Notes: generated by a model not told the origin, from the sequence alone. Shown: positions 1 to 8,445, counted from the first letter of the stretch. The stretch is DNA of 20,240 nucleotides from Kiritimatiellia bacterium (GCA_024405255.1 JAKSOY010000061.1:1-20240), one strand, 5' to 3'. Translations and numbers: made by a program.

Positions 1-2455
1 TGCCGACACCCGTCTGGTCGAGCTTCGCGAACGGATCGTTCTCGAAGATCTTCTTATCGTAGTAGGCCGTGAGGAACTTGCCCGCGTCGTCACGCGAGAA
101 TCCGTAGGTCATCTGCGTGAGGTCGTTCGTGCCGAAGCAGAAGAACTGCGCCTCTTCGGCCAGCTCGTCCGCCGTGAGCGCCGCACGCGGAATCTCGATC
201 ATCGTTCCCACCTTGTAGGCGATGTTGACATCGGCATGCGCGATTTCCTCGTTCGCCGTCTTCACGACGATGTTCTTCACATAGCGCAGTTCCTTCGCGT
301 CGCCCGTGAGCGGAATCATGATCTCCGGCTTGACGGACCACGTACGGTGCGCCTTCTGCACATTGATGGCGGCACGAATCACCGCCGTCGTCTGCATGCG
401 GGCGATTTCCGGATAGGTCACGCACAGACGGCAGCCGCGGTGGCCCATCATCGGGTTGAACTCCTTGAGCGACTCGATGAGGTCCTCGATCTGCTGCACG
501 GTCTTGTGCTGCGCCTTCGCGAGGAGCTTGATCTCGTCCTCCGAGTGCGGCACGAACTCGTGCAGCGGCGGATCGAGGAAGCGGATCGTGACGGGCTTGC
601 CCTCGAGCGCCTCGAAGAGCTGCTCGAAGTCGTCCTGCTGGTACGGCAGGATCTTCGCGAGCGCGAGCTCGCGCTCCTCGACCGTGTCGGCGCAGATCAT
701 CTCGCGGAACGCCGCGATGCGGTCCGCCTCGAAGAACATGTGCTCCGTGCGGCAGAGGCCGATGCCCTCGGCGCCGAGCTCCTTCGCCTTGCGCGCGTCG
801 CGCGGCGTGTCGGCGTTCGTCCTCACCTTCAGCCTGCGGAACTTGTCCGCCCAGTTCATGATGCGGCCGAACTCGCCCGCGATCGTCGCATCGACCGTCG
901 GGATGACGCCGGCGTAGATGTAGCCCGTCGAGCCGTCGATGGAGAGCCAGTCGCCCTCCTTGAAGACCTTGCCGCCGAGGACGAAGCGCTTGTGCTCCTC
1001 GTCCATCTGGATCTCCTGACAGCCCGAGACGCAGCACTCGCCCATGCCGCGCGCGACGACGGCCGCATGGGACGTCATGCCGCCGCGGACGGTGAGGATG
1101 CCCTCCGCCGCCTTCATGCCCTCGATGTCCTCCGGGGAGGTCTCGAGGCGGACCAGGACGACGCGCTCGCCGTTCTTCTTCCACGCCTTGGCGTCAGCCG
1201 CCGTGAAGACGATCTTGCCGCACGCCGCGCCCGGGGACGCCGGAAGCCCGCGGCCCATCGGCTTCGCCTTCTTGAGCGCGACCGCGTCGAACTGCGGATG
1301 CAGGAGCGTGTCGAGGTTGCGGGGCTCGATCATGAGAACGGCCTCCTCCTCGGTGCGCATGCCCTCGTCGACGAGGTCGCAGGCGATCTTGAGCGCGGCC
1401 TTGGCCGTGCGCTTGCCGTTGCGCGTCTGAAGCATGAAGAGCTTCTGGTTTTCGATCGTGAACTCCATGTCCTGCATGTCGCGGTAGTGCTCTTCGAGCG
1501 TCTCGCAGATCTTCTGGAACTGCTTGAACACCTTCGGCATCACCTCGGCCATCTTCGCGATCGGCATCGGCGTACGCACGCCCGCGACCACGTCTTCGCC
1601 CTGGGCGTTCATCAGGAACTCGCCCATCAGCTTCTTCTCGCCCGTCGCCGGATCGCGCGTGAACGCGACGCCCGTGCCCGAGTTGTCGTTCAGGTTGCCG
1701 AACGCCATCATCTGGACGTTGACCGCGGTGCCCCAGCTGTACGGGATGTCGTTGTCGCGGCGGTAGACGTTCGCGCGCGGATTGTCCCAGCTGCGGAACA
1801 CCGCCTTGATCGCCTGCAGGAGCTGCTCCTTCGGATCGTCCGGGAAGTCCTTTCCGATCGCGCTCTTGTACTCGGCCTTGAACTTGCCGGCGAGCGCCTT
1901 CAAATCCGCCGCGGTGAGCTCGACGTCGAGCTTCACGCGCTTCTTCGCCTTCATCTCGTCGATGAGCTTCTCGAAGTGCTTCTTGCCGACCTCCATGACG
2001 ACATCGGAGAACATCTGGATGAAGCGACGGTAGCAATCCCACGCCCAGCGCGGATTCTTCGACTGCTTCGCGAGCGCTTCGACCACCGTTTCATTGAGAC
2101 CGAGGTTGAGGATCGTATCCATCATGCCCGGCATCGAGGCACGTGCACCCGAGCGCACGCTCACGAGAAGCGGGTTCTTCTTGTCGCCGAACTTCTTGCC
2201 CGCGCTCTTCTCGAGTTTCGCGATGTATTCCATCACCTGCTTCTGGATGTCGGCGCCGATCTTCTTGCCGTCGTCATAGTAGCGCGTGCACGCTTCCGTC
2301 GTGATCGTGAACCCCTGCGGAACCGGCAGACCCAAGCTCGCCATCTCCGCGAGGTTGGCACCCTTGCCGCCCAGGAGATTACGCATGTCCGCATTGCCTT
2401 CCGTGTGACTCGCACCGAAGAAATACACGTACTTCGTTTCGTTCGTCATCTTCAT
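1..2455 (-). CDS. ppdK: Pyruvate, phosphate dikinase (C-terminus cut off by window edge)
   Basis: Interconverts pyruvate + ATP + Pi and phosphoenolpyruvate + AMP + PPi in the cytoplasm; in anaerobes it often runs as a PPi-dependent glycolytic step. 818 codons are visible of a family that is usually 870-900 residues. The N-terminal ATP-grasp part begins with the typical GGKGANLAEMASLGLPVPQGF segment. The swivelling phosphohistidine domain carries GGMTSHAAVVARGMG, with the catalytic His at residue 463. The PEP-binding barrel shows GLCRTEHMFF, HRGCRL and FGTNDLTQMT followed by GFSRDDAGKF. The segment with the catalytic Cys (GICGEHGG type) lies beyond the edge. The start at 2455 is preferred because AAAGG lies about 10 nt upstream; a second ATG at 2449 is too far from it. 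The gene is separated from the transporter upstream by 153 nt holding its own promoter, so it is probably transcribed separately. Identification is near certain. Confidence 0.97.
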   Translation of the reverse strand, partial: MKMTNETKYVYFFGASHTEGNADMRNLLGGKGANLAEMASLGLPVPQGFTITTEACTRYYDDGKKIGADIQKQVMEYIAKLEKSAGKKFGDKKNPLLVSVRSGARASMPGMMDTILNLGLNETVVEALAKQSKNPRWAWDCYRRFIQMFSDVVMEVGKKHFEKLIDEMKAKKRVKLDVELTAADLKALAGKFKAEYKSAIGKDFPDDPKEQLLQAIKAVFRSWDNPRANVYRRDNDIPYSWGTAVNVQMMAFGNLNDNSGTGVAFTRDPATGEKKLMGEFLMNAQGEDVVAGVRTPMPIAKMAEVMPKVFKQFQKICETLEEHYRDMQDMEFTIENQKLFMLQTRNGKRTAKAALKIACDLVDEGMRTEEEAVLMIEPRNLDTLLHPQFDAVALKKAKPMGRGLPASPGAACGKIVFTAADAKAWKKNGERVVLVRLETSPEDIEGMKAAEGILTVRGGMTSHAAVVARGMGECCVSGCQEIQMDEEHKRFVLGGKVFKEGDWLSIDGSTGYIYAGVIPTVDATIAGEFGRIMNWADKFRRLKVRTNADTPRDARKAKELGAEGIGLCRTEHMFFEADRIAAFREMICADTVEERELALAKILPYQQDDFEQLFEALEGKPVTIRFLDPPLHEFVPHSEDEIKLLAKAQHKTVQQIEDLIESLKEFNPMMGHRGCRLCVTYPEIARMQTTAVIRAAINVQKAHRTWSVKPEIMIPLTGDAKELRYVKNIVVKTANEEIAHADVNIAYKVGTMIEIPRAALTADELAEEAQFFCFGTNDLTQMTYGFSRDDAGKFLTAYYDKKIFENDPFAKLDQTGVG

Positions 2456-2534
2456 CTATCTCTTACCTTTCTCTCAGCCGTCCCACGTCTTTTGGACGAC
2501 TTGACCTTTTTTACTCGTTTTTTTTTGCGCGCAG

Positions 2535-2563
2535 ATTATAGCGGATTCAAGGGACAATGTAAA
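2535..2563 (-). promoter_or_regulatory. Sigma70-type promoter of ppdK
   Basis: On the minus strand TTTACA (2563-2558) is followed by exactly 17 nt and then TATAAT (2540-2535): 5/6 and 6/6 matches to consensus at ideal spacing. The expected start of transcription is near 2528, giving a leader of about 73 nt. That leader begins with GCGC followed by a run of nine A residues and contains a second six-A run before the AAAGG ribosome-binding site. It lies in the only sizeable gap downstream of the BASS transporter gene. Confidence 0.8.
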
Positions 2564-2608
2564 GAAGAAAATGCACAAAACGGGCGAAAATCAAGGTTTT
2601 TCAACCAT

Positions 2609-3541
2609 TCAGGCGCCTCGGCGGCGGCAGAATGCCGCGAAAATGGAACCAGAAATGTTATGCCACACGCTGAAGAGCGCACCCGGCACGGTCGCAAACG
2701 GCATCGACGCAAAATGAATGGCGGCGAGCGAAACGGCGAGTCCCGAATTCTGCATGCCCACTTCGATCGCCAGCGTCCGACGCTTCGCCGCCGACAGACG
2801 AAAGAACCTCGCCACCCCCCAGCCGAGTCCCATGCCCAAGGCGTTGTGCAACACGACGACCACGAAGATCAGCCCCAGATTCACCTGAATGCTCGCCGCA
2901 TTCACCGCCACCACCGCCATCACGATCACCGAGACGACGAGCGCCGAAAAGGCTGGCATGGCCTTGGTAACGCGCGCACAGACTTTCGGCAGAACCTCAT
3001 TGGCCGCCACACCGAGCGCCACCGGCAACAGCACGACTTTCGCCGTCGAGAGCGCCATCCCGAGGGCGTCCACCCCCACGCTCTTGCCCGCGCAAAGCCA
3101 CACAAGGAACGGCGTCGCGAGCGGTGCCGCCAAGGTCGAACACGACGTCATCGCCACCGACAGCGCCACATCGCCACGCGCCAGATAGGTGACGACATTC
3201 GAGGCCGTTCCGCCCGGCGAACACCCCACGAGGATGACGCCGAACGCAAGCTCGTCCGGCAGGTGCAGGACCTTCACGAGCAGCACGGCCACCAGCGGCA
3301 TCAACGAGAACTGCGCCGCAAAACCCACGAGCACATCGCGCGGATGCGTGACGACGGGCAAGAAGTCGCGTGCCCGCAACGTGAGGCCCATGCCGAACAT
3401 CACGGTCCCCAAGAGCCACGGCACGACCTTCACCGGCAGAATCTGCTGAACGGCTGCGGGGAAGAGGAACGCCACCACCCCCGCAAGCAGGACCTCGAAG
3501 GCCATGCCGTCCGCCACAAGCTGAAGGATGCGTGCACCCAT
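2609..3541 (-). CDS. BASS-family (bile acid:Na+ symporter-like) transporter
   Basis: A 310-residue inner-membrane protein of the bile acid:sodium symporter superfamily, which moves organic anions such as bile acids, keto acids or pantothenate with Na+; the substrate cannot be read from sequence. Hydrophobic segments cover most of the chain, with short charged loops. Family signatures are GCSPGGTASNVVTYLARGD (residues 106-124, the cross-over region that binds Na+ and substrate) and EVGMQNSGLA (260-269, the second cross-over). Length fits bacterial members. The start lies 15 nt after the stop of the siroheme decarboxylase gene, with a GAGGG-type ribosome-binding site in that gap, so the two are probably co-transcribed. 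It is the last gene of the long run; a promoter for ppdK follows. Confidence 0.9.
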   Translation of the reverse strand: MGARILQLVADGMAFEVLLAGVVAFLFPAAVQQILPVKVVPWLLGTVMFGMGLTLRARDFLPVVTHPRDVLVGFAAQFSLMPLVAVLLVKVLHLPDELAFGVILVGCSPGGTASNVVTYLARGDVALSVAMTSCSTLAAPLATPFLVWLCAGKSVGVDALGMALSTAKVVLLPVALGVAANEVLPKVCARVTKAMPAFSALVVSVIVMAVVAVNAASIQVNLGLIFVVVVLHNALGMGLGWGVARFFRLSAAKRRTLAIEVGMQNSGLAVSLAAIHFASMPFATVPGALFSVWHNISGSIFAAFCRRRGA

Positions 3542-3556
3542 CTCGCCCTCGTCCCC

Positions 3557-4576
3557 TCAGCGCACATCGGCGAAGAACGTCATCGACGTCTTCTTGAATT
3601 CACGCGTCGAGAGCAGCAATGTACCGGGCACCGAACGCCCCAGCGTCTCGGCCAGATGCGCGTCCAGCGCCGCAAACTGCGCACGCGATTCGTCCGTCGC
3701 ATGGGCATGGACCATCGCGAACAGATTGTAGGGGAAATTCGGCGCGAACGGGCGCTCATAGCAATGCGTCACTTCTCCGCGCGCGGCAAGCGCCCGCCCC
3801 GCCTCGGTCGTGTCGCCGTCCACGCGCCAGCAGCACATGCCGTTCGCGGTCCAGCCCGCCGCCCGATGACGCAACAAGAGGCCGATGCGCTTCAAGCGTC
3901 CCTTCCGCGCCCACACGTGCAAGAGCGAAAGGACATCCCATTCCTTCACGTCCAGCTTCTCGGCGACACCGGCGAAATAGTCGCTGCGCACCTCCGTATC
4001 GCCCTGCAGTGCGCCGACGAGCCGACGCTCCCGCGCCGTCAGCGGGGGCAGATCGTCCTCGACCTGTTCTTCCCGCGCCCGCGTGGCGGCACCGAAGACG
4101 ACATCGACTTTATAGCGCTTCAACGCCGGCAGCACATGGACCTCGTACGGTTTCAACCGCGCCGCCACCTCCCCGGCCATCGCCGAAAAGATGTCCCCCG
4201 GATAGCTCAGCGTGAACCACAGGTTCGGCAGCACCGCATCGCCGGCCGGCAGCGGCTCCCGCACATAGCAATGCGTCACCCCGACGAGCGGCGTCAGCTG
4301 GGCCGAACGCGCCTCCAATTCGTCCGCGGGAACCGTCGCTGCGCAGAGCGCCGACTTGTAGCCAAGACGGCGCGTGTCGAATACGGCGCCGAACCGACGC
4401 ACGAGGCCCTCGGACCGCGCCTGCGCCTCGGCCGCCAGCACCTCGTCTTCCGAACATCCCAGATCATCCGCGATTGCGGCGAACGGACGCGAACAAAGCG
4501 GCAGCCCACGTTGCAGCGCAACGAGCAATTTCTCAAAATCGGCCTTCACGCGCGACCCAACCCCGTCACTTGCCAT
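3557..4576 (-). CDS. ahbAB: Fused two-domain siroheme decarboxylase (AhbA-AhbB / NirDL type)
   Basis: Predicted to decarboxylate siroheme to 12,18-didecarboxysiroheme, the first committed step of the alternative haem (Ahb) and haem d1 (Nir) routes. The 339 residues are two homologous halves, each a winged helix plus an AsnC-like ligand-binding domain: about 12-165 and 178-335. Matching motifs recur: RRFGAVFDTRRLGY (60-73) and KRIGLLLRHRAAGW (229-242); THCYVRE (101-107) and THCYERP (270-276); PNLWFTL (117-123) and PYNLFAM (282-288). Separate AhbA and AhbB subunits are usually 150-170 residues and form a heterodimer, so this is a natural fusion. The ATG overlaps the lptE stop region by 11 nt and has a poor ribosome-binding site; a GTG at codon 10 is an alternative start. 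No other haem gene is nearby. An Lrp/AsnC regulator is less likely because of the duplicated domain set and the THCY motifs. Confidence 0.87.
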   Translation of the reverse strand: MASDGVGSRVKADFEKLLVALQRGLPLCSRPFAAIADDLGCSEDEVLAAEAQARSEGLVRRFGAVFDTRRLGYKSALCAATVPADELEARSAQLTPLVGVTHCYVREPLPAGDAVLPNLWFTLSYPGDIFSAMAGEVAARLKPYEVHVLPALKRYKVDVVFGAATRAREEQVEDDLPPLTARERRLVGALQGDTEVRSDYFAGVAEKLDVKEWDVLSLLHVWARKGRLKRIGLLLRHRAAGWTANGMCCWRVDGDTTEAGRALAARGEVTHCYERPFAPNFPYNLFAMVHAHATDESRAQFAALDAHLAETLGRSVPGTLLLSTREFKKTSMTFFADVR

Positions 4577-5078
4577 ACGGGTAGTTCAGCGCATCGTCCA
4601 CGATCTGACGGGCGAACTCGGCCGCGAGACGCGGCACGGCGTTCCGCTGGGCCGTGAGCAGATCGTTCTGGACCGAAATCGTCGTTTCCGCCGTGTAGCT
4701 GCGGTTGTCCAGCAGGACCTTGCCTTTGTCCTTGTCGATGAGCGAAGCTTCCAGCGTCGCAAAGCAGCGGTACTCGCCCGCGCGCATGCCATAGCCGCGC
4801 GCATAGGCGACCGGTTTGAACTCGACCTTCTTGATGACGCCCTGAACCTCGATCGAGGAATCGCCCGAGCGCCGGATCGAGAACGTGCCTTCACGCTGGA
4901 ATTCACGCAGCGTGTACTGCGTCGTCGCCGGACCCAACTCCGCAAGGCGGCTCTGGTTCTGGAACTCGGGCACGGCCACGGTACGGATCTCCTGCGGCAC
5001 GGACGAGGTCCAACGATAGTTTGCACACCCGCACATCAAGACGGCCGGAAGGAGGAAAAGGAATGAACGAAGTTTCAT
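4566..5078 (-). CDS. lptE: LptE-like LPS-assembly lipoprotein
   Basis: Predicted outer-membrane lipoprotein that plugs the LptD barrel and helps insert lipopolysaccharide at the cell surface. 170 residues. The N-terminus is a lipoprotein signal ending in MCGC (15-18) with Cys18 as the likely lipidated residue, directly followed by ANYRW and then IRTVAVPEFQN (31-41), the usual opening of this family. The rest is the expected alpha/beta LptE fold, with an ALxxEFxR-like helix at 56-63. An in-frame ATG 75 nt upstream exists, but 5078 is chosen because it begins the signal peptide and has AAAGGA about 6 nt before it. It lies 25 nt after the BamD-like gene, so two outer-membrane biogenesis genes sit together. 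Confidence 0.83.
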   Translation of the reverse strand: MKLRSFLFLLPAVLMCGCANYRWTSSVPQEIRTVAVPEFQNQSRLAELGPATTQYTLREFQREGTFSIRRSGDSSIEVQGVIKKVEFKPVAYARGYGMRAGEYRCFATLEASLIDKDKGKVLLDNRSYTAETTISVQNDLLTAQRNAVPRLAAEFARQIVDDALNYPYGK

Positions 5079-5103
5079 AGAGGTTCCTTTCTGATTCGCA
5101 AAA

Positions 5104-6141
5104 TCATTTGTTCGGCGCCGCAATCCGCGTCCGCAGTTCTTCAATGCGCCCACGCACTTCTTCCGCGTGCGGAGAATCCGGATACTTCTTCAAAAAGACT
5201 TCCCAGGCGGAAATGGCCGCATGGACCGTACGGCGCTTCGTATCATACGACTTCGCCTGCTGATAGGCGTCTTCCGCCATATAGTTCGCAAGCTCCGTAT
5301 CCCAGCCACGGACTTCTTCGCGCTGTTCAAGGTCGGGATAGCGCGCCAGCAGATGCTTGAAGAAGCTGCGGGTATCCTCGCAGCGCGGCAGATTGTACGC
5401 CAACCGACGGCAGAGCCACATGCGGGCCCGTCCCTCGCGATAGGCCGCCGTGCGCGCATCCGTATGGAACGGGAACTTGCTCTGCAAGGTCGCATACACC
5501 TTCTGCGAATGCTCGTATTCGCTATCCTGCTCGCGCAGATCGGCGATCTTCAACATCGCCTCCGGCACATAGCTGGCCCCGGGCGCACGACGCACGATGG
5601 ACTCGTAGTGCTGGCGCACGAGACGGTTCGACAGGAAGCTGAACCCGAACCAGGACTTCTTCTTGTCCACCATCGTGTTCACCAGCTTATAGCCATAGTC
5701 GACGAGTTCCCTGTAGTTGCAATCGCGCGCATAGAAATCGAACAGATACTCCAGCTGGGCGAATGCCTCTTCGTAGTCGTTCAGGCGTTCCGCGAGAATC
5801 TGGGCGAATCGCAGCTGCGCCTTCGGCGCTTCAAGCGACGCCGGCCATTCACGCACCAGCGCATCATACGCCTTGGCGGCAGCCTTGAAGTCGTTCTTCT
5901 TCTCCAGCTCCTGCGCGAACGCAAACTGCTCGGTTGCATTCGGACGCTTCACGCCGAACCACCAACTCTTCTCGCGGCGTTCCGGCTTCTTGACATCGTC
6001 CAGACCGTCAAAACCCGGATAGGCATCCGTCGCAAACGGCGAATTGCCCGAGATCGCCGAACCCGCCACCGATTTCGCCGGAACCGCCCAGAGGGACAGT
6101 CCCCCCAACACCGCGCAGGCCACCAACAGGATCCGCTTCAT
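5104..6141 (-). CDS. bamD: BamD/YfiO-like secreted TPR protein
   Basis: Resembles BamD-type outer-membrane assembly factors: a cleavable signal (about residues 1-27, ending in the SVAGSA region) followed by helical TPR-like repeats near 72-100, 105-135, 190-225 and 285-330, with the phrases AAAKAYDALVREWP and SAWEVFLKKYPDSPHAEEV typical of this class. Length (345) is longer than E. coli BamD (about 245). There is no lipobox at the expected place: the only early Cys (residue 9) has too short a signal before it, so the protein may be soluble in the periplasm rather than a lipoprotein. AAGGA lies 8 nt before the ATG. The start overlaps the flavoprotein gene stop by 4 nt (ATGA), indicating translational coupling, and lptE follows. 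A general periplasmic TPR scaffold is the alternative. Confidence 0.72.
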   Translation of the reverse strand: MKRILLVACAVLGGLSLWAVPAKSVAGSAISGNSPFATDAYPGFDGLDDVKKPERREKSWWFGVKRPNATEQFAFAQELEKKNDFKAAAKAYDALVREWPASLEAPKAQLRFAQILAERLNDYEEAFAQLEYLFDFYARDCNYRELVDYGYKLVNTMVDKKKSWFGFSFLSNRLVRQHYESIVRRAPGASYVPEAMLKIADLREQDSEYEHSQKVYATLQSKFPFHTDARTAAYREGRARMWLCRRLAYNLPRCEDTRSFFKHLLARYPDLEQREEVRGWDTELANYMAEDAYQQAKSYDTKRRTVHAAISAWEVFLKKYPDSPHAEEVRGRIEELRTRIAAPNK

Positions 6142-7559
6142 TTATTCTTTCCTTCCAAGTATTTAAGAATTCCGGCCGCCGCACGACGTCCCTCGCCCAT
6201 GGCGAGAATCACCGTGGCCGCGCCCAACACGATATCGCCGCCCGCGAACACGCCGGGAATCGACGTCATGTTCGTTTCCGGATCGACGATGAGATTGCCC
6301 TTCTCGTTCGCGACGAGTCCCTCCGTCGTCTCGGTGATGAGCGGATTGGACCCATTGCCCACGGCCACCACCACGGTGTCGACGTCGCGCGTGAACTCGC
6401 TGCCTTTGATTTCCACCGGACGCCGCCGACCGCGTTCATCGGGCGCCCCCAGTTCGTAGCGCAGACACTCGAGTCCGCAGACGCGTCCCTTCTCGTCGCC
6501 AAGCACGCGCTTCGCATTCTGCAGCATCCGAAACTCGACGCCCTCCGCACGCGCATGATGAACTTCTTCGCGCCGGGCCGGCATCTCGATTTCACTGCGG
6601 CGATAGACGAGGTAGACCTTTTCCGCCCCCAGACGCAACGCCATGCGGCTCGCATCCATGGCCACATTTCCGCCCCCCAGCACCGCCACGCGGCGTCCGT
6701 GCCAGAACGGCGTATCGACATGCGCTTCGTCATAGGCGCGCATGAGATTCGCCCGCGTCAAATACTCGTTCGCACTGAATACGCCGACGAGATTCTCGCC
6801 TTCGATTCCCATGAACTTCGGCAAACCCGCACCCGTGCCCACGAACACGGCATCATACTCGGACGCGAGTTCCTGCAGGCTCTGCGTGCGCCCGACGACG
6901 AAATTCGTTTCGATCTTGACGCCCATCTGGCACAGACCGTCGATCTCGCGCTTCACGATCTTCTTCGGCAGACGGAACTCGGGAATACCGTACACGAGCA
7001 CACCGCCCGGCTTGTGAAAGGCTTCGAACATCGTCACCGCAAGCCCCGCCCGCGCACAATCGGCCGCACAGGTGATCGACGCCGGACCCGACCCCACCAC
7101 GGCCACGCGGCGCGCGTTTTCGGCCGGCACCTGACCGGACACCGTAGAGCTTCCCATGGCCGCCTCGTAGTCCGCGCAAAAGCGCTCCACGCGCCCGATG
7201 GCAACGGACTTCTCGACATCCTTCAGCAGCTTGCCGACCGTGCAGAACTTCTGGCACTGCTTCTCCTGGGGACAGACCCGCCCGCAAACCGCCGGCAGCT
7301 GCGAAACCTTGCGAATGATCGCCAACGCACCGGCGAAATCGCCTTCGGCCGCCTTGGCCAGGAATCCGGGAATGTCCACCGCGACGGGGCACCCCTGCAT
7401 GCAGGGCTTCGTCGGACACGCCAAGCACCGGCTCGCCTCCAAACGCGCCTGCTCGGCCGTGTAGCCCAACGCGACTTCTTCCATATTATGCGCCCGTACG
7501 CCCGGGTCCTGCTCGGGCATCGTCTGCGGCGGAATCAACATCTTTTCTTTCGGCGTCAT
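6138..7559 (-). CDS. gltD: GltD/NfnB-type NAD(P)H flavoprotein (homotetrameric glutamate synthase small-subunit family)
   Basis: FAD- and NADPH-binding oxidoreductase of the family that includes the glutamate synthase small subunit, the single-gene homotetrameric GltA form and NfnB/SudA. The 473 residues contain an N-terminal double [4Fe-4S] domain with Cys 45, 48, 53, 57 and 92, 96, 102, 106; an FAD-binding GSGPAS at 156-161; an NADPH-binding GGGNVA at 295-300; and a C-terminal GDIVLGAATV at 441-450 that closes the FAD site. All expected cofactor residues are present. No glutamate synthase large subunit and no NfnA/SudB-like subunit is adjacent, so whether it makes glutamate, acts as ferredoxin:NADP+ oxidoreductase or uses a partner elsewhere is open. 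The gap after the methyltransferase gene is 28 nt and holds only a purine-rich ribosome-binding region. An ATG at codon 7 could also be the start. Confidence 0.88.
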   Translation of the reverse strand: MTPKEKMLIPPQTMPEQDPGVRAHNMEEVALGYTAEQARLEASRCLACPTKPCMQGCPVAVDIPGFLAKAAEGDFAGALAIIRKVSQLPAVCGRVCPQEKQCQKFCTVGKLLKDVEKSVAIGRVERFCADYEAAMGSSTVSGQVPAENARRVAVVGSGPASITCAADCARAGLAVTMFEAFHKPGGVLVYGIPEFRLPKKIVKREIDGLCQMGVKIETNFVVGRTQSLQELASEYDAVFVGTGAGLPKFMGIEGENLVGVFSANEYLTRANLMRAYDEAHVDTPFWHGRRVAVLGGGNVAMDASRMALRLGAEKVYLVYRRSEIEMPARREEVHHARAEGVEFRMLQNAKRVLGDEKGRVCGLECLRYELGAPDERGRRRPVEIKGSEFTRDVDTVVVAVGNGSNPLITETTEGLVANEKGNLIVDPETNMTSIPGVFAGGDIVLGAATVILAMGEGRRAAAGILKYLEGKNK

Positions 7560-7587
7560 CTTCTTTTCTTCTTCTTGTACTCGTCAA

Positions 7588-8445
7588 TTAATGGTCGTGC
7601 TGACCTTCCCCATGCCAGGGAATGAAAGCCGGCACCTGGTCAATTCCCGCGGCAATGCGCTGACGCACGGCCTCGTATACCAAAATCGTCGTCGCCGCGC
7701 TGACGTTCAGCGAATCGGCAAGACCCAACATCGGAATGCGCACACGCAAGTCGGCATTCTCCATCCACTTGGCCGTGAGGCCGTACTGCTCGGCCCCCAC
7801 CGCCAACGCGACATTGCCCGTGAGGTCCACTTCGAAATGCAGTTTCTCGGCATGCGGCGTCGCCGCCAGGATCTTGAAATCACGCGCCTTCAGCCACGCC
7901 AGTGCCTCTTCGCTCGAAGCTTCCACGATCGGCACCGAGAACATCGTTCCCGTCGAGGCGCGTACGACATTCGGATTGTGTACATCCGTCGTGCGATCGC
8001 AGACGATCACGGCACTCGCCTTCGCCGCATCCGCACTGCGCAGGATCGTTCCCAGATTGCCGGGTTTTTCAATGGCCTCGGTCACGATGACGAGCGCATT
8101 CGGCGGCAGCTGAAGATCCGCCAGCTTCTTCGCTACATGCGGTCCCACCATCAGCAGTCCATCCGGACGGTCCTTGTAGGCCATCTTGAGGAAGGCCGTC
8201 TTCGTGCAACGGTATTCTTCCGCTCCGCGCGCCACGCAATCGGCGATGAGCGCCGGTTCGTTCTCGTTCTTGAGGTAGAGGTCGGGACAATGGAAAATCG
8301 CGTGCGGACGATAGTCATTGTCGAGCGCACGACGGCACTCGCGGAACCCTTCCACGATCATCTCGCCCGACTCCTCGCGTGCCGAACACGTGCGGAGCTT
8401 GACGACGTACTTGATTTTCGGATTTGCCGGTGATGTAAGATCCAT
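7588..8445 (-). CDS. SpoU/TrmH-family RNA 2'-O-ribose methyltransferase
   Basis: Predicted S-adenosylmethionine-dependent 2'-O-ribose methyltransferase acting on rRNA or tRNA in the cytoplasm. 285 residues: an N-terminal substrate-binding (SpoU_sub_bind-like) part to about residue 105, then the trefoil-knot catalytic domain. The three SpoU motifs are intact: EKPGNLGTILRSADAA (126-141, with Asn130 and Arg136), VGAEQYGL (216-223, with Glu219) and IPMLGLADSLNVSAA (237-251, with the Ser245-Asn247 loop). The final residues are His-rich (HGEGQHDH), which is not a family feature. The ATG directly abuts the TAA of the preceding gene (TAAATG), so translation is probably coupled. The exact target nucleotide cannot be assigned. 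Confidence 0.92.
   Translation of the reverse strand: MDLTSPANPKIKYVVKLRTCSAREESGEMIVEGFRECRRALDNDYRPHAIFHCPDLYLKNENEPALIADCVARGAEEYRCTKTAFLKMAYKDRPDGLLMVGPHVAKKLADLQLPPNALVIVTEAIEKPGNLGTILRSADAAKASAVIVCDRTTDVHNPNVVRASTGTMFSVPIVEASSEEALAWLKARDFKILAATPHAEKLHFEVDLTGNVALAVGAEQYGLTAKWMENADLRVRIPMLGLADSLNVSAATTILVYEAVRQRIAAGIDQVPAFIPWHGEGQHDH

Noticed and set aside
2564..2608. GGTT-GAAA-AACC hairpin after the transporter gene as a terminator
   Set aside because: The stem is only 4 bp and the following T-rich text is interrupted; too weak to call.
4577..4600. A clear ribosome-binding site for the siroheme decarboxylase
   Set aside because: None is visible; translation is probably coupled to lptE, or starts at the GTG at codon 10.
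236..4657. A 1473-codon open frame on the plus strand, antisense to ppdK, the transporter, the decarboxylase and lptE
   Set aside because: Its product is Arg/His/Leu-rich low-information text, and it lies opposite four confidently identified genes; in GC-rich DNA such antisense frames arise from codon bias.
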